NCBI GenBank assembly: GCA_017503065.1
Contig: JAFVTT010000009.1
Coordinates: forward strand, 1-64,000
Direction of reading: 5' to 3'
DNA from: Bacteroidaceae bacterium
GTDB taxonomy: Bacteria > Bacteroidota > Bacteroidia > Bacteroidales > Bacteroidaceae
Length of the DNA: 64,000 nucleotides
The position numbers and the translations under genes are program-made. Positions 48,401 to 57,400 of this stretch are shown here, one piece after another (positions within the stretch are counted from its first letter, which is position 1; each line of letters starts with the position of its first letter). A model generated the notes under the pieces. That model saw nothing but the letters and a program-made list of their open reading frames with translations, did not search any database and was not told the DNA's origin.

Positions 48401-49529
48401 TGACACTGCCACAGTACGTTCTGTTGAGGCTACCGAGGAATGGTACGAGGGCGACAACCTCTGCTTCTTCGAGGATGCTGACTTCAGCGAGGGCGAGGAT
48501 CTGTTCCAGTTCATCCAGGCTACCGATTCTTCTTACATGATCCAGAACAAGGCTACCGGTCTGTTCGTACGTGCCGGTCAGCCCATGACTCTGAGTGCCG
48601 TTCCCAGCTACTTCAAGGCCAACAAGGCTATCGGTGCAGGTGCCAACCTGATTGCTTACACCGACGTTCTGGGTGGAACAGACGGGCAGCACGTTTACCT
48701 GCACGCCGAGCGCTCTACAAACTACCTGACCAAGTGGAATGCAAGCACCATCGGTTCTAACTCAATGATCTTCATCGAGGAGGTTGAGGCTGTTACCGAG
48801 GCTCCCGCTACCAATTACACCGCCAAGTTGTGGCCCGGCAAGGTTTACACCTACACCTATCCCGTTGACGTAACCGTTACTGAAGGTGCTACCGCTTACG
48901 GTGCAGAGTTGGTTGTTGCCGAGGAGGATACCACTGTCGTTCTGAAGGCTATCGAGGCTGAGGTTATCAACGCAGGCACTCCCTTCATCCTGATTGCTAA
49001 CCTCGAAGGTGAATACAAGAGCACCGCAGACCGCCTGAAGGAAATCGCTTCTGAGGTTCTCGCCGAGAAGGGCCAGTATGGTCTGAACGAGAAGCAGGAG
49101 GCCAACAACAAGTTGAACGACGAGTACGCACTCGTTTCTATGGACCACGGCATGAAGGTTGACACTGTTGTTACAGAGTTGCTGAGCCTGCGTGGTACTT
49201 TGAAGAGCACTACCGTTGAGGCTGGTAAGGCTCTCTTGGCTAAGGAGAACGGTTTCGAGCACACTCTCGTTAACAAGAGCGTGAGCGCTAACAGCGCATG
49301 GGTTGTTTCTGACTTCGATCCCGAGAGCGCAGAGGTTCTGAGCGGCATAAGCATCAAGATTGAAGGTGGTATCGACACTGGCATCAGCGAGGTTCTCGAC
49401 AAGGTTGCCAAGTCTGGTAACATCTACAACGCTGCCGGTCAGCTCGTAGGTAAGGGTAACATCAACACCGTGAACAGCCTGCCCGCAGGCGTTTACATCG
49501 TGAACGGTGTCAAGGTTACCAAGAAGTAA
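45447..49529 (+). CDS. Giant secreted mosaic protein, paralogue 2 (T9SS cargo)
   Basis: A 1360-aa protein with signal peptide MRKITSFLMMAAMCCASAFAQ. The N-terminal module (GKWYFLQNPRN, residues about 30-240) resembles that of paralogue 1, while the middle discoidin-like module (FSSPYHCPAEGSMEQLFDG ... GYFHMGEFALYPAK, about 610-780) is almost the same as in paralogue 3 and unlike paralogue 1. The following modules and the C-terminal sorting domain are nearly identical in all three. Long DNA stretches (for example around 48430-48590) differ from paralogue 1 at only a few bases, which suggests recent duplication or gene conversion. Start, leader and terminator match the other copies. Confidence 0.85.
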   Translation: MRKITSFLMMAAMCCASAFAQEVGQAVDTQLPENKLVQIGTAQAEMVPGKWYFLQNPRNGQNDSYEYFAVPGEKPKRGGLVEDRETGVGLSKQTDMDAATSDEGVSSETYKSRMVRFVEVEGVEGAYNIQFGTGRWFGDGDPLNTATINQNQYIGGLAGKWNFYLILNAEGQPNTAGRFAWNYYDKKNRVDNNGQGNSVNFWNSGELTLESLDWNQVDEHGDAGIIGNNVWQIYDIIVVGELDVYEEAFNAMIEDYTTITGFQEGAFIDNLLAGQNVGLKPGNYRQEDVDAFMKIHNVIDELMFTMEMEGLEAVQALYPTAEDVKKLNQEYVDAYNHMINNRVPLAMSGIQPGYYTFNSSLYWYVTKNDTTFYTQEEADSVNNESGLVEGDEGWINAGDVNKVTSSQVPAPIRALCAEASTASDGTTGEWLAHIPLKPEAKFLWKIETVEGKPTEYRMINMLKGETFTGISQSTANGQLSKNDTATVCFDWRNDAEPVKYEDLEGNVVIDTVVSFNIRSSSQPADGYNYLHCNGHGGGGGGQNWIVGWADGGATRWYMSPIDEATAEQWINGPEAQLRKKIQKGDSIAAAFPAQLEVAKDLVADMDTTVNVANINTFSSPYHCPAEGSMEQLFDGTYNNANNFWHSNWQSGNDYAYSTTNGTNYFVVEDVDGLINGGLAVMVARRPVANDHLTQLTVYGTNDAYSHDDDLANIKAGGEALYTWTELGILNTPYGAGSEYIPSNAIAFDGKYQYYKFVATGTTNNRGYFHMGEFALYPAKISKRYETTQYDARKAQADALEAAVAVWEEKEFAADSLELLEDETFDAAYNAIVAAGEAWGKVFVNPTALREAIAAAPAENMFVIGNNPGQWKEGVTTPGATVAAAEAYNAAGAYSPAESEAHIAAIAKAEADVWAAANKVETGKWYRFSFATEEMYDKYGWDKAGSKATENAAGIVTSPALWGKTIAVGKGLVTYETYENAEAARVDTATVRSVEATEEWYEGDNLCFFEDADFSEGEDLFQFIQATDSSYMIQNKATGLFVRAGQPMTLSAVPSYFKANKAIGAGANLIAYTDVLGGTDGQHVYLHAERSTNYLTKWNASTIGSNSMIFIEEVEAVTEAPATNYTAKLWPGKVYTYTYPVDVTVTEGATAYGAELVVAEEDTTVVLKAIEAEVINAGTPFILIANLEGEYKSTADRLKEIASEVLAEKGQYGLNEKQEANNKLNDEYALVSMDHGMKVDTVVTELLSLRGTLKSTTVEAGKALLAKENGFEHTLVNKSVSANSAWVVSDFDPESAEVLSGISIKIEGGIDTGISEVLDKVAKSGNIYNAAGQLVGKGNINTVNSLPAGVYIVNGVKVTKK

Positions 49530-49566
49530 TTACTGATACATAAGGTCTATACCTTATACTATAACG

Positions 49567-49599
49567 ACCGCCCTGCCCCCAAAGGCAGGGCGGTTTTTG
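49567..49599 (+). terminator. Terminator of giant gene 2
   Basis: The same ACCGCCCTGCC stem as in copy 1 (49567-49577 with 49584-49594) followed by TTTTTGTT. Confidence 0.93.
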
Positions 49600-49609
49600 T
49601 TGTGGTAAA

Positions 49610-49846
49610 AGGTTTAAGGTTTCAAGTTTCAAGTTTCAGGTTTCAAGTTTCAGGTGTCCATCCGCCTTGTCCCTCCAAGTTGATGTTGTCATCTGTAGGG
49701 ACACGGCATGCCGTGTCCGCCAATACAAAAGAGACATCGTGGATGTTTCGGACACGGCATGCCGTGTCCCTACTTGGAGGAATAGGGTCAACAGACACTT
49801 GAAACTTGAAACGTGAAACCTGAAACTTTAAACTTTAAACCTGAAA
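49610..49846. repeat. Facing heptamer arrays around a REP-like doublet
   Basis: The left arm has six units (AGGTTTA, AGGTTTC, AAGTTTC, AAGTTTC, AGGTTTC, AAGTTTC; 49610-49651). The right arm has seven units of the complementary type (CTTGAAA, CGTGAAA, CCTGAAA, CTTTAAA; 49798-49846). A palindrome doublet lies between. Confidence 0.9.
49696..49773. repeat. REPIN-like doublet of the palindrome GGACACGGCATGCCGTGTCC
   Basis: The perfect 20-base palindrome occurs at 49699-49718 and 49750-49769. With flanking bases, the 24-25-base unit at the left (beginning GTAGGG) and the one at the right (ending CCCTAC) are inverted copies of each other, separated by about 30 bases. This is the layout of REP doublets. 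Confidence 0.92.
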
Positions 49847-49947
49847 CTCTGAAACCCTAACGCTTACCTCATACCACAAGAGGACAAATAAAGGGTCCTC
49901 AACACAGTGAAAAACAGCCAAAACAATAATAATTGCTAAAACTTGGT

Positions 49948-49965
49948 AAAAAAAAAAAAAAAAAA
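49948..49965 (+). repeat. A18 homopolymer tract upstream of the M60 gene promoter
   Basis: Eighteen consecutive A residues followed by CATTTTTTCG lie 23 bases upstream of the -7 box at 49988, next to where the -33 box would sit. Confidence 0.9.
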
Positions 49966-49987
49966 CATTTTTTCGAGATAATATCAA

Positions 49988-49995
49988 TACCTTTG
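49988..49995 (+). promoter_or_regulatory. -7 promoter box (TACCTTTG) of the M60 gene
   Basis: TACCTTTG matches the -7 consensus and lies 33 bases before the ATG at 50028. The -33 region falls at the junction of the A18 tract and a T6 run. Confidence 0.65.
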
Positions 49996-50027
49996 CTCTG
50001 CAATTATGCACTTAAACAAACTAAACC

Positions 50028-53000
50028 ATGCCTATGAAAAAGAAACTTTTACTTTCCCTTATGGGATTTTTCATTTGCCTGACAGCGCTGGCACAAACGC
50101 CAACGAGAGGCAAGTACTACCGTATCGTGAACGCACGCTACAACAAAGTGATGAAGGAAAACTGGGGTGCTAAAACCGTAACCTGCAACACCCTGGACGA
50201 AAAGGACTACACCCAGATATGGCAGTACACTGCAACTGGCGCCCTGCAGAACGTCTACACAGCAAGATACCTGCAGAACCAGCCCAACAATTCTGCCATA
50301 TTCAATACTGGGGCCACTGCACAGACCGTGACTTTCACCACCCATTCTGACGGACACCTGGGCATAAACACCAACGGCAACTGTCTTCATTGCGACGGTT
50401 CAAGCAACGTGGTAAGATGGCAGGACAACACCAACGAGGCCAACCACTGGACCGTGCAGGAAGTCAGCCTGACTGCGGAGGAGGTAAAGGCCGCACGCGA
50501 AGAATACAAGACCCTGGCTGACATGAACAGCAACTCAGGAAAGTATTCAGAAATACTGATGACCTTCTTCGCAAACGAACTTGGCACGGAACTGAAGGCC
50601 GAGTACGCAGCCATGGAGGACGATGCCCTGAAGGCTACCATGCTGGATGCCGGTCTGCCCGCCATGCTGGGCGATGTGGCCGTGAAGATAAAGAACCAGT
50701 GGTGGAACGATACGGACAAGTCTGCCTATGCCGACGCCAACAAGTATGCCAAGGAATTCCGCGTGGCATCCTACCAGCCCTACTCCGATGCCAACAACTG
50801 GCGCCAGAAAATGAACACATACTCACCCAGTTTCATGGGCAACCCCACAGGTATATATGCCAAGAACAGGGACATCATTCACGTGTTCGTGGGCAACGAC
50901 ATCCCCGAAGGTGCTACCCTGTATCTGACTCCCGTGCGCAATCACGGACGCATAGGTGCACGCAACGAAGGTACACAGTTGAAGAAAGGTTACAATGCAG
51001 TAATTGCTACTACTGACAGCCTGATGTACTTCGTGAACTATGTGGTAAACACCATACCCACCTCAGGAGTCAACGGCAAGACCCAACCCATTGCCAAGAT
51101 CAGCGACTTCCCCAAACTGGACATCCACATCGAGGGCGGACAGTGTGTGGGCTACTACCAGAAGCCTGCCGAGAGTTCTGCCGAGGAGGATGCCAAGTTC
51201 CAGTACCTGAGCAAGAATGCCAACAACAACATGTACTTCGTGGTAAAGGGCGAGGCTACAATATTCTACTTCCTGAAGCACACCTTCACAAAGACATGGC
51301 CAAAGACCATCTGGAACAGCATCAACTGGTTTGACCGCCTGAGATACTGGGAATGGGGTCTGGTGGGCCTGAACAAGGACGTTGCCGACGGTCTGCTTGA
51401 AAACGGAATGGAATACAGCAGATCCGGACATCCCTTCAACATAAAGGGTGGCGATGACTTCTATCCCACATACTGCAACAACCCATCCATGGCCATAGAG
51501 GGCCCTGCAGGCAAGAACCCCCATGCCACCACTTTCTACACCAGTTACCCCGGCACCGGTGGCGTGGAGAGCAGTTTCAATGCCGAGCGTTCCGATTTCG
51601 ACGTATGGTGTGCAGGACACGAGCACGGACACCAGATGCAGGGTCCCTACAACCTGGAATCCTGTTCCGAATCCAGCGTAAACCTGCCCTCAAACGTTAT
51701 CACACACATGACTGGTTACCGTCTGAGCCGCGGTTGGAACTTTGAGCAGAACTACGAATATGTAGCCAAGCAGGTGCCCTTCGGTCTGCGCGACATCAGC
51801 ATCACCATGCGCATGTACTACAACCTGTTCCTCTACTACCACACTGCCGGCAGGAAGAAGGACTTCTACCCCACCTTCGTGAAGAGCCTGCGCGAAGATC
51901 CCATGGACTTCAGCAAGGATGCTGATTACCAGCACCCCGAATACGGATGGGCAGGACACCACCGCGCAACGAAAACATGGATACACCTGTACAAGAAAGC
52001 CTGTGATGCAGCCCAGGAAGACCTGACGGAATACTTCCGTCTGTGGGGATTCTTCGTTCCCTGCGACAAGGTGTGGTTCGGAGATTACTCCAACTACTGG
52101 GTGTCTCTGACACAGAAGGAAATTGACGATGCCATTGCCGAGGTGAAGGCAAAGGGATATCCCGAGAACCTGCAGATTATGTTTGTGGAGGACCGTCAGA
52201 TAATGCGTCTGCGTACCGACATCTGGGCAAGCAAGGCAACAGGAACACAGAGATACAAGCCTACAAACTGGGGCCAATGGTACACCGCAGAGCAACTGAA
52301 GGCAGAATACGGTGACGTGGGCGACGTGCTCACCTACATCGACGGCAGTGCCAACACCAGCGAATACACCTATATCCAGAGCGGAAACAAGATTACCCTG
52401 AATGGTAAGGGCGGCGTAGGTTTCATCGTTTATGACAAGGACGGCAACAACTCATACATGAGCAACCGCTACAACTTCGAGATTCCTGCCGAACTGGCCT
52501 CTGCCGGTTTCACCATCAAGGCTATCAATGCAGACGGAACGACATCGGAGGTAGCCAACGGTGCAGACTCTGCCTCTGATGCAGAGAAACTGGCCATCCT
52601 GAAGGCAGCCATCGAGGCTTCCAAGGAGATGACAAACCTTGAGGATGCTACAGGCAAGAAGGTAGGTTACTACAGCAGCGAAGACCTGGCAGCGCTGATA
52701 GGCTATGTAGCAGACGCGAATACTGCCATAGCCAACGGCAATGTTGCTAACTACATATCTCTGGCCAACAGCATCAACTCCGAGATTCTGAGACTGCAGA
52801 ATGCGGACTGCATGAAGAAGATTATCCCCAATGCAATATACCACATAGCCTGCGTGCGCAAGGTAAATGGCGCCACACGCTATCTGTCAGCCACTACAGC
52901 AGACGGATTTGAGACCAAGGCTTCAAACAACAACATCAGCCGCTGGGCCTTCGTTCCCACAGGCGAGGATAACGTCTACTACCTGCAGAACAGACAGGCT

Positions 53001-54107
53001 GGCAAGATGATGGCGGCTGTGCTGAACGAGAAGGGCGGCGTTACCAACGTGGAGATGACTGAGGCAGATCCCGACCTGGCCTGCACCGTGAAGGTGGAAG
53101 CACTGGGCGGAGGCAAGTTCGGCATCAGACCCAAGGACAACACATACCTGAACATGCACAATCAGGGTTACATCACAGTATGGGGAAGCGCCGACGAGGG
53201 TTCGCAGTGGCAGATTCATGAATACGAGGTATTCGAAGAACTTACCGATGATAAGATGAACGGACTGGTAAACCAGACTGAGAGGGTAATCAATGACGTA
53301 TGTGACTACAGCATCACCGCTACCAAGTACAACCTGCAGTGCACCGATGCGTCACAGCCTGCATACATCTCTACAAACCAGCCTGCAAGCGACAGACCCA
53401 GCAACCAGATAGAGAAGGCAATAGACGGCAACAGGACAACATTCTTCATGAGCAACCGAACCAACAACACAGCAACCGAACCCCATCACCTGAAGGTTGA
53501 TCTGGGCGACGGAGTCTCTACACAATGCCTGAACTTCTATATGTACGGCCACAGCACATGGAACTATGCTACCGCCATCAACGTATATGCAAGCAACACC
53601 AACACATCTTGGACAAAGGTTGCTTCCATCCAGGGAATGAAGGTTGCATATACCAGCGACATGCTCAAGGCAAGTACAAAATACCGTTACTGGAGATTTG
53701 ACGTTGTTGCCACAACCGGCAAATACACTGACAATTCGGACTACCCCTGGTTTACTGCAAAGGAATTCGAACTCTACGAGAACATCGAGAACATCGAGAT
53801 GAAGCCCGGTTTCGAGAGCATCACAAAGACGATGATTATAAACTGCAAGACTGGCATTTCCGGTGTAGAAAGCGAGATGAGCAAGACATTCAGAACTATG
53901 CTCGGCGACTACATTGCATGGTCAAAACTGAATAGTTACTACAATAACCTGTACAACAAGGCTTCAGCAATCAACCCGACCGTGGACATCAACAACATAG
54001 AGGCTGACGGCAACGCCGACGGCACTATCTACGACCTCTCCGGCCGCAAGGTGAACAAGACCGACAACGGCATCTACATCATCAACGGCAAGAAAGTTGT
54101 AAAGTAG
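50028..54107 (+). CDS. M60-type zinc metallopeptidase (mucin/glycoprotein peptidase) with discoidin domain, T9SS cargo
   Basis: A 1359-aa protein with a signal peptide ending ICLTALAQ; starts at 50028 or 50034 are possible. Residues about 25-150 look like a ricin-type beta-trefoil (GKYYRIVNARYNKVM; NHWTVQEVSL). The M60-like region spans about 240-720 with the zinc motif HEHGH (residues 531-535) and downstream Glu residues (NLESCSESS). Residues about 1105-1250 form an F5/8 type C (discoidin) domain (NQIEKAIDGNRTTFFMS). The tail TIYDLSGRKV ... GIYIINGKKVVK is a T9SS sorting signal. M60 enzymes cut O-glycosylated host proteins such as mucins; that use is inferred. Confidence 0.9.
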   Translation: MPMKKKLLLSLMGFFICLTALAQTPTRGKYYRIVNARYNKVMKENWGAKTVTCNTLDEKDYTQIWQYTATGALQNVYTARYLQNQPNNSAIFNTGATAQTVTFTTHSDGHLGINTNGNCLHCDGSSNVVRWQDNTNEANHWTVQEVSLTAEEVKAAREEYKTLADMNSNSGKYSEILMTFFANELGTELKAEYAAMEDDALKATMLDAGLPAMLGDVAVKIKNQWWNDTDKSAYADANKYAKEFRVASYQPYSDANNWRQKMNTYSPSFMGNPTGIYAKNRDIIHVFVGNDIPEGATLYLTPVRNHGRIGARNEGTQLKKGYNAVIATTDSLMYFVNYVVNTIPTSGVNGKTQPIAKISDFPKLDIHIEGGQCVGYYQKPAESSAEEDAKFQYLSKNANNNMYFVVKGEATIFYFLKHTFTKTWPKTIWNSINWFDRLRYWEWGLVGLNKDVADGLLENGMEYSRSGHPFNIKGGDDFYPTYCNNPSMAIEGPAGKNPHATTFYTSYPGTGGVESSFNAERSDFDVWCAGHEHGHQMQGPYNLESCSESSVNLPSNVITHMTGYRLSRGWNFEQNYEYVAKQVPFGLRDISITMRMYYNLFLYYHTAGRKKDFYPTFVKSLREDPMDFSKDADYQHPEYGWAGHHRATKTWIHLYKKACDAAQEDLTEYFRLWGFFVPCDKVWFGDYSNYWVSLTQKEIDDAIAEVKAKGYPENLQIMFVEDRQIMRLRTDIWASKATGTQRYKPTNWGQWYTAEQLKAEYGDVGDVLTYIDGSANTSEYTYIQSGNKITLNGKGGVGFIVYDKDGNNSYMSNRYNFEIPAELASAGFTIKAINADGTTSEVANGADSASDAEKLAILKAAIEASKEMTNLEDATGKKVGYYSSEDLAALIGYVADANTAIANGNVANYISLANSINSEILRLQNADCMKKIIPNAIYHIACVRKVNGATRYLSATTADGFETKASNNNISRWAFVPTGEDNVYYLQNRQAGKMMAAVLNEKGGVTNVEMTEADPDLACTVKVEALGGGKFGIRPKDNTYLNMHNQGYITVWGSADEGSQWQIHEYEVFEELTDDKMNGLVNQTERVINDVCDYSITATKYNLQCTDASQPAYISTNQPASDRPSNQIEKAIDGNRTTFFMSNRTNNTATEPHHLKVDLGDGVSTQCLNFYMYGHSTWNYATAINVYASNTNTSWTKVASIQGMKVAYTSDMLKASTKYRYWRFDVVATTGKYTDNSDYPWFTAKEFELYENIENIEMKPGFESITKTMIINCKTGISGVESEMSKTFRTMLGDYIAWSKLNSYYNNLYNKASAINPTVDINNIEADGNADGTIYDLSGRKVNKTDNGIYIINGKKVVK

Positions 54108-54113
54108 TAAATA

Positions 54114-54148
54114 AGAGTACAGAGTACAGAGTACGGATAACAGATAAT
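54114..54148. repeat. Heptamer array (AGAGTAC type), 5 units
   Basis: AGAGTAC occurs three times in a row, followed by GGATAAC and AGATAAT in the same register. It is the complement-like counterpart of the TGTACTC units near the giant genes. Confidence 0.85.
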
Positions 54149-54156
54149 AGATAGAG

Positions 54157-54205
54157 AAGGTGAAAGGTGAGAGGGGAGTTCCCGTTTCCCCTTTCACCTT
54201 TCTAT
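54157..54205 (+). terminator. Probable terminator of the M60 gene
   Basis: The stem AAGGTGAAA (54157-54165 with 54192-54200) extends inward with G-rich/C-rich pairing (GGGGAG/TTCCCC) and is followed by TCTATTTG. Confidence 0.65.
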
Positions 54206-54259
54206 TTGTAACATACACCCTCCGCTTCGCCCTACCCAACGTCATAATGGGGACAACCA

Positions 54260-54287
54260 GTAAGGATACGGCATGCCGTGACCTTAC
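54260..54287. repeat. Diverged copy of the REP-like palindrome
   Basis: The core ACGGCATGCCGT is the same as in the 49699 and 49750 copies, but the flanks are GTAAGG/CCTTAC with two mismatched positions, so this copy has drifted while keeping its symmetry. Confidence 0.75.
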
Positions 54288-54396
54288 AAGTTGATGATGT
54301 CATCTGTACTCTATCTCTGTCATCTTTAGCATTTCATATGCATGTTGTAAAACATTATGTCAAAGGAGGAATGCTGTGGTATTCATCCATTTTTAT

Positions 54397-54404
54397 TATC
54401 TTTG
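54397..54404 (+). promoter_or_regulatory. -7 promoter box (TATCTTTG) of giant gene 3
   Basis: TATCTTTG lies 90 bases before the ATG at 54494. The upstream -33 region is not a clear match. Confidence 0.6.
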
Positions 54405-54493
54405 CCTTGTACTATACGTGCATTACGCGCGCATAATCCCTAATAGAGAAAACCTAACCATAACCAATTATTAACCAAAACAACAAAACACTT

Positions 54494-57400
54494 ATGAAAA
54501 AGATTACATCTTTTCTTGTAATGATGGTGTTATGCTGTGTCAGCGCCTTCGCCCAATTCGACGAAGCGTTAACTCCAGTTACTGCTCTCGAGCAACTGAG
54601 TGACGATGCAGTTTACACTATCCACAGTGAAAGAACCTTCCTGTTTTACAGCCCAGCCGTGCCCGGCCAGATTGCATCCGGTAACGGTAAAATAGTAGGT
54701 AATGTAAGTTGGAATCCCTTTGATGCCAACCAGCAGTTCAAAATCTATACTATTGAAGGCAAGTACTACCTCTACAGCCTTGGTGCAAAGATGTATGTCA
54801 ACGATGGTGGCGCCTATGGCGAGAATCCTGTGACAGAATTCAAGATTATGACCTCCCTGAGCGAGGAATACCCCTGGTTCCTTGGTCTGGGTGACAAATT
54901 TCTGAACTCTCAGGGTACCGGTCAGACAGATGCAGGTATCGTGATAAACACCTGGGGTGCAAATCAGGCTACCCAGGAAGATGCCGGCAACCACTACAAC
55001 ATCTATGCAGTGGACATGAGCCAGTTTGACCCCTATCAGATGGCATTTGACGCCCTTATCGAGGACTACAACACAATTACCTCCTACTCGGAAGGTGCTT
55101 TCATCGACGAGTTGAGAGAAGGCAAGAATGTAGGCACAAAGCATGGCAACTACCTTCCTGAGAACGTGGAGGCATTCCTGAGCATCCACGATATCATTGA
55201 CAACCTGATGTACAAGATGGAGATGGAGGGCATAGAATCTGTACAGGCTCAGTATCCCACCGTTGCCGACATTGAAAAGCTGAACGAGGACTACGTGAAC
55301 GCCTACAACACCATGGTGCGGAACACTGTTCCTCTGGCAATAAGTGGCATCCAGCCTGGTTACTACACCTTCAACAGCTGTTTGTTCTGGTACACCACCA
55401 AGAAAGATACCGTTTGCTACACTCAGGTAGAAGCAGATTCTATCAATACAGAAAGCGGTCTGGTAGAGGGTGACGAGGGTTGGATCAACGCAGGTGACGT
55501 CAAGGAAGTTAAATCTTCTCAGATTCCTGCCCCCATCAAGTCTCTATACTCCGCTAGCGCCCAGGGCAACGATGGCGCGATGGCAGATTGGATGGCATGG
55601 GGTACCCAGAAGCCCAAGGCCGAGTTCCTGTGGAAAATTGAGGCCGTAGAGGGCAAACCCTATGAGTACCGCATGATCAACGTTGCCAACGGCAAGACCC
55701 ACATCAGCATTGGTCAGAGTGGAAACTCTAAACTGGCACTCAACGACACTGCCACCGTTTGCTTCGACTGGAGAAGCGATGCCGAAGCTGTCAAGTATGC
55801 AGATGCCGAGGGCAACGAGGTGAACGACACCGTCGTTTCATTCAACATCCGCAGCTCAAAGCAGCCCGAGGGCAACTACAACTATCTGCACTGCGGCAAC
55901 CACAGCAGTGGTGCCGGCACAGGTTCCTGGATTGTAGGTTGGGCCGACGGCGGTGCCACACGTTGGTACATGGTTCCCGTTGATGAAGCTACAGCAGAGG
56001 AGTGGATCAATGGTCCCGAAGCTCAGCTCCGTGCCATGATAGAGAAGGGCGACAGCATTGCTGCTGCATTCCCCGCACAGTTGGAGATTGCCAAGGATAT
56101 GGTCGCTAATCTGGACACAACCGCCAATGTTGCCAATATCGAAACATTCAGCAGCCCCTACCACTGCCCCGCAGAAGGCAACATGGAGCAGCTCTTCGAC
56201 GGCATCTACAACAACACCGGCAATTTCTGGCATTCTAACTGGCAGAACGGCAATGACTATGCCTACAGCACTACCAACGGAACAAACTACTTCGTGGTAG
56301 AAGACGTTGACAAAGCAATCAATGGCGGTCTGGCTATAATGGTTGCACGCCGTCCCGTTGCTAACGACCACCTGACTCAGCTTACCGTTTACGGTACCAA
56401 CGATGCCTACAGTCCCGAAGACGACCTGGCCAACATCAAGGCCGGTGGCGAGGCCCTTTACACATGGACCGAACTTGGTGTCCTGAACACTCCTTATGGT
56501 ACAGGCAGTGAGTTCATCACTTCTAACGCCATCGAGTTTGAAGGTCAGTACCAGTACTACAAGTTCGTGGCTACAGGTACAACCAACAACCGCGGTTACT
56601 TCCACATGGGCGAGTTCTGTCTGTATCCCGCCAAGATCAGCAAGCGTTACGAGACCACTCAGTACGATGCTCGCAAGGCACAGGCTGATGCTCTGGCCGC
56701 TGCCGTTGCCACATGGGAAGAGAAGGAATTTGCTGCCGACTCTCTCAAACTGCTCGAGGACGAGACCTTCGCTGCCGCTTACAACGCCCTCGTTGCTGCC
56801 GGCGAGGCTTGGGGCAAGGTATTCGTTGATCCCGCTACTCTCCGCGAGGTGATTGCTGCCGCTCCCGCCGAAAACCTGTTCGTAACCGGTAACAATCCCG
56901 GCCAGTGGAAGGAAGGTGTAACAACTCCCGGTGCTACCGTTGCTGCCGCCGAGGCTTACAACGCTTCCGGTGCCTATACTCCCGCAGAGTCTGAGGCTCA
57001 CCTCGCCGCTATTGCCAAGGCTGAGGCCGACGTTTGGGCTGCCGCCAACAAGATTGAGACCGGCAAGTGGTACCGCTTCAGCTTCGCTACTGAAGAAATG
57101 TACGACAAGTACGGTTGGGACAAGACCGGTTCCAAGGCTTCAGAAAACGCTGCCGGCATCGTAACATCTCCCGCCCTCTGGGGCAAGACCATTGCCGTAG
57201 GTAAGGGTCTGGTTACATACGAGACTTACGAGAACGCAGAGGCTGCACGTGTTGACACTGCTACAGTACGTTCTATTGAGGCTACCGAGGAATGGTACGA
57301 GGGCGACAACCTTTGCTTCTTCGAGGATGCTGACTTCAGCGAGGGCGAGGATCTGTTCCAGTTCATCCAGGCTACCGATTCCTCTTACATGATCCAGAAC

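Larger units (their letters stand above)
49530..50027. other. Repeat-rich gap between giant gene 2 and the M60 gene
   Basis: The gap holds the shared terminator, six heptamer units (49610-49651), the CAAGTTGATGTTGTCATCTG module (from 49676), a pair of inverted REP-like palindromes (49696-49773), seven facing heptamers (49798-49846), an A18 tract (49948-49965) and the M60 promoter box (49988-49995). Confidence 0.85.
54108..54493. other. Gap between the M60 gene and giant gene 3
   Basis: The 386-base gap starts with five heptamers (54114-54148), a hairpin terminator (54157-54200), a degraded REP-like palindrome (54260-54287), the CAAGTTGATGATGTCATCTG module (54287-54312), a promoter box (54397-54404) and the shared A/T-rich leader before 54494. 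Confidence 0.8.
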
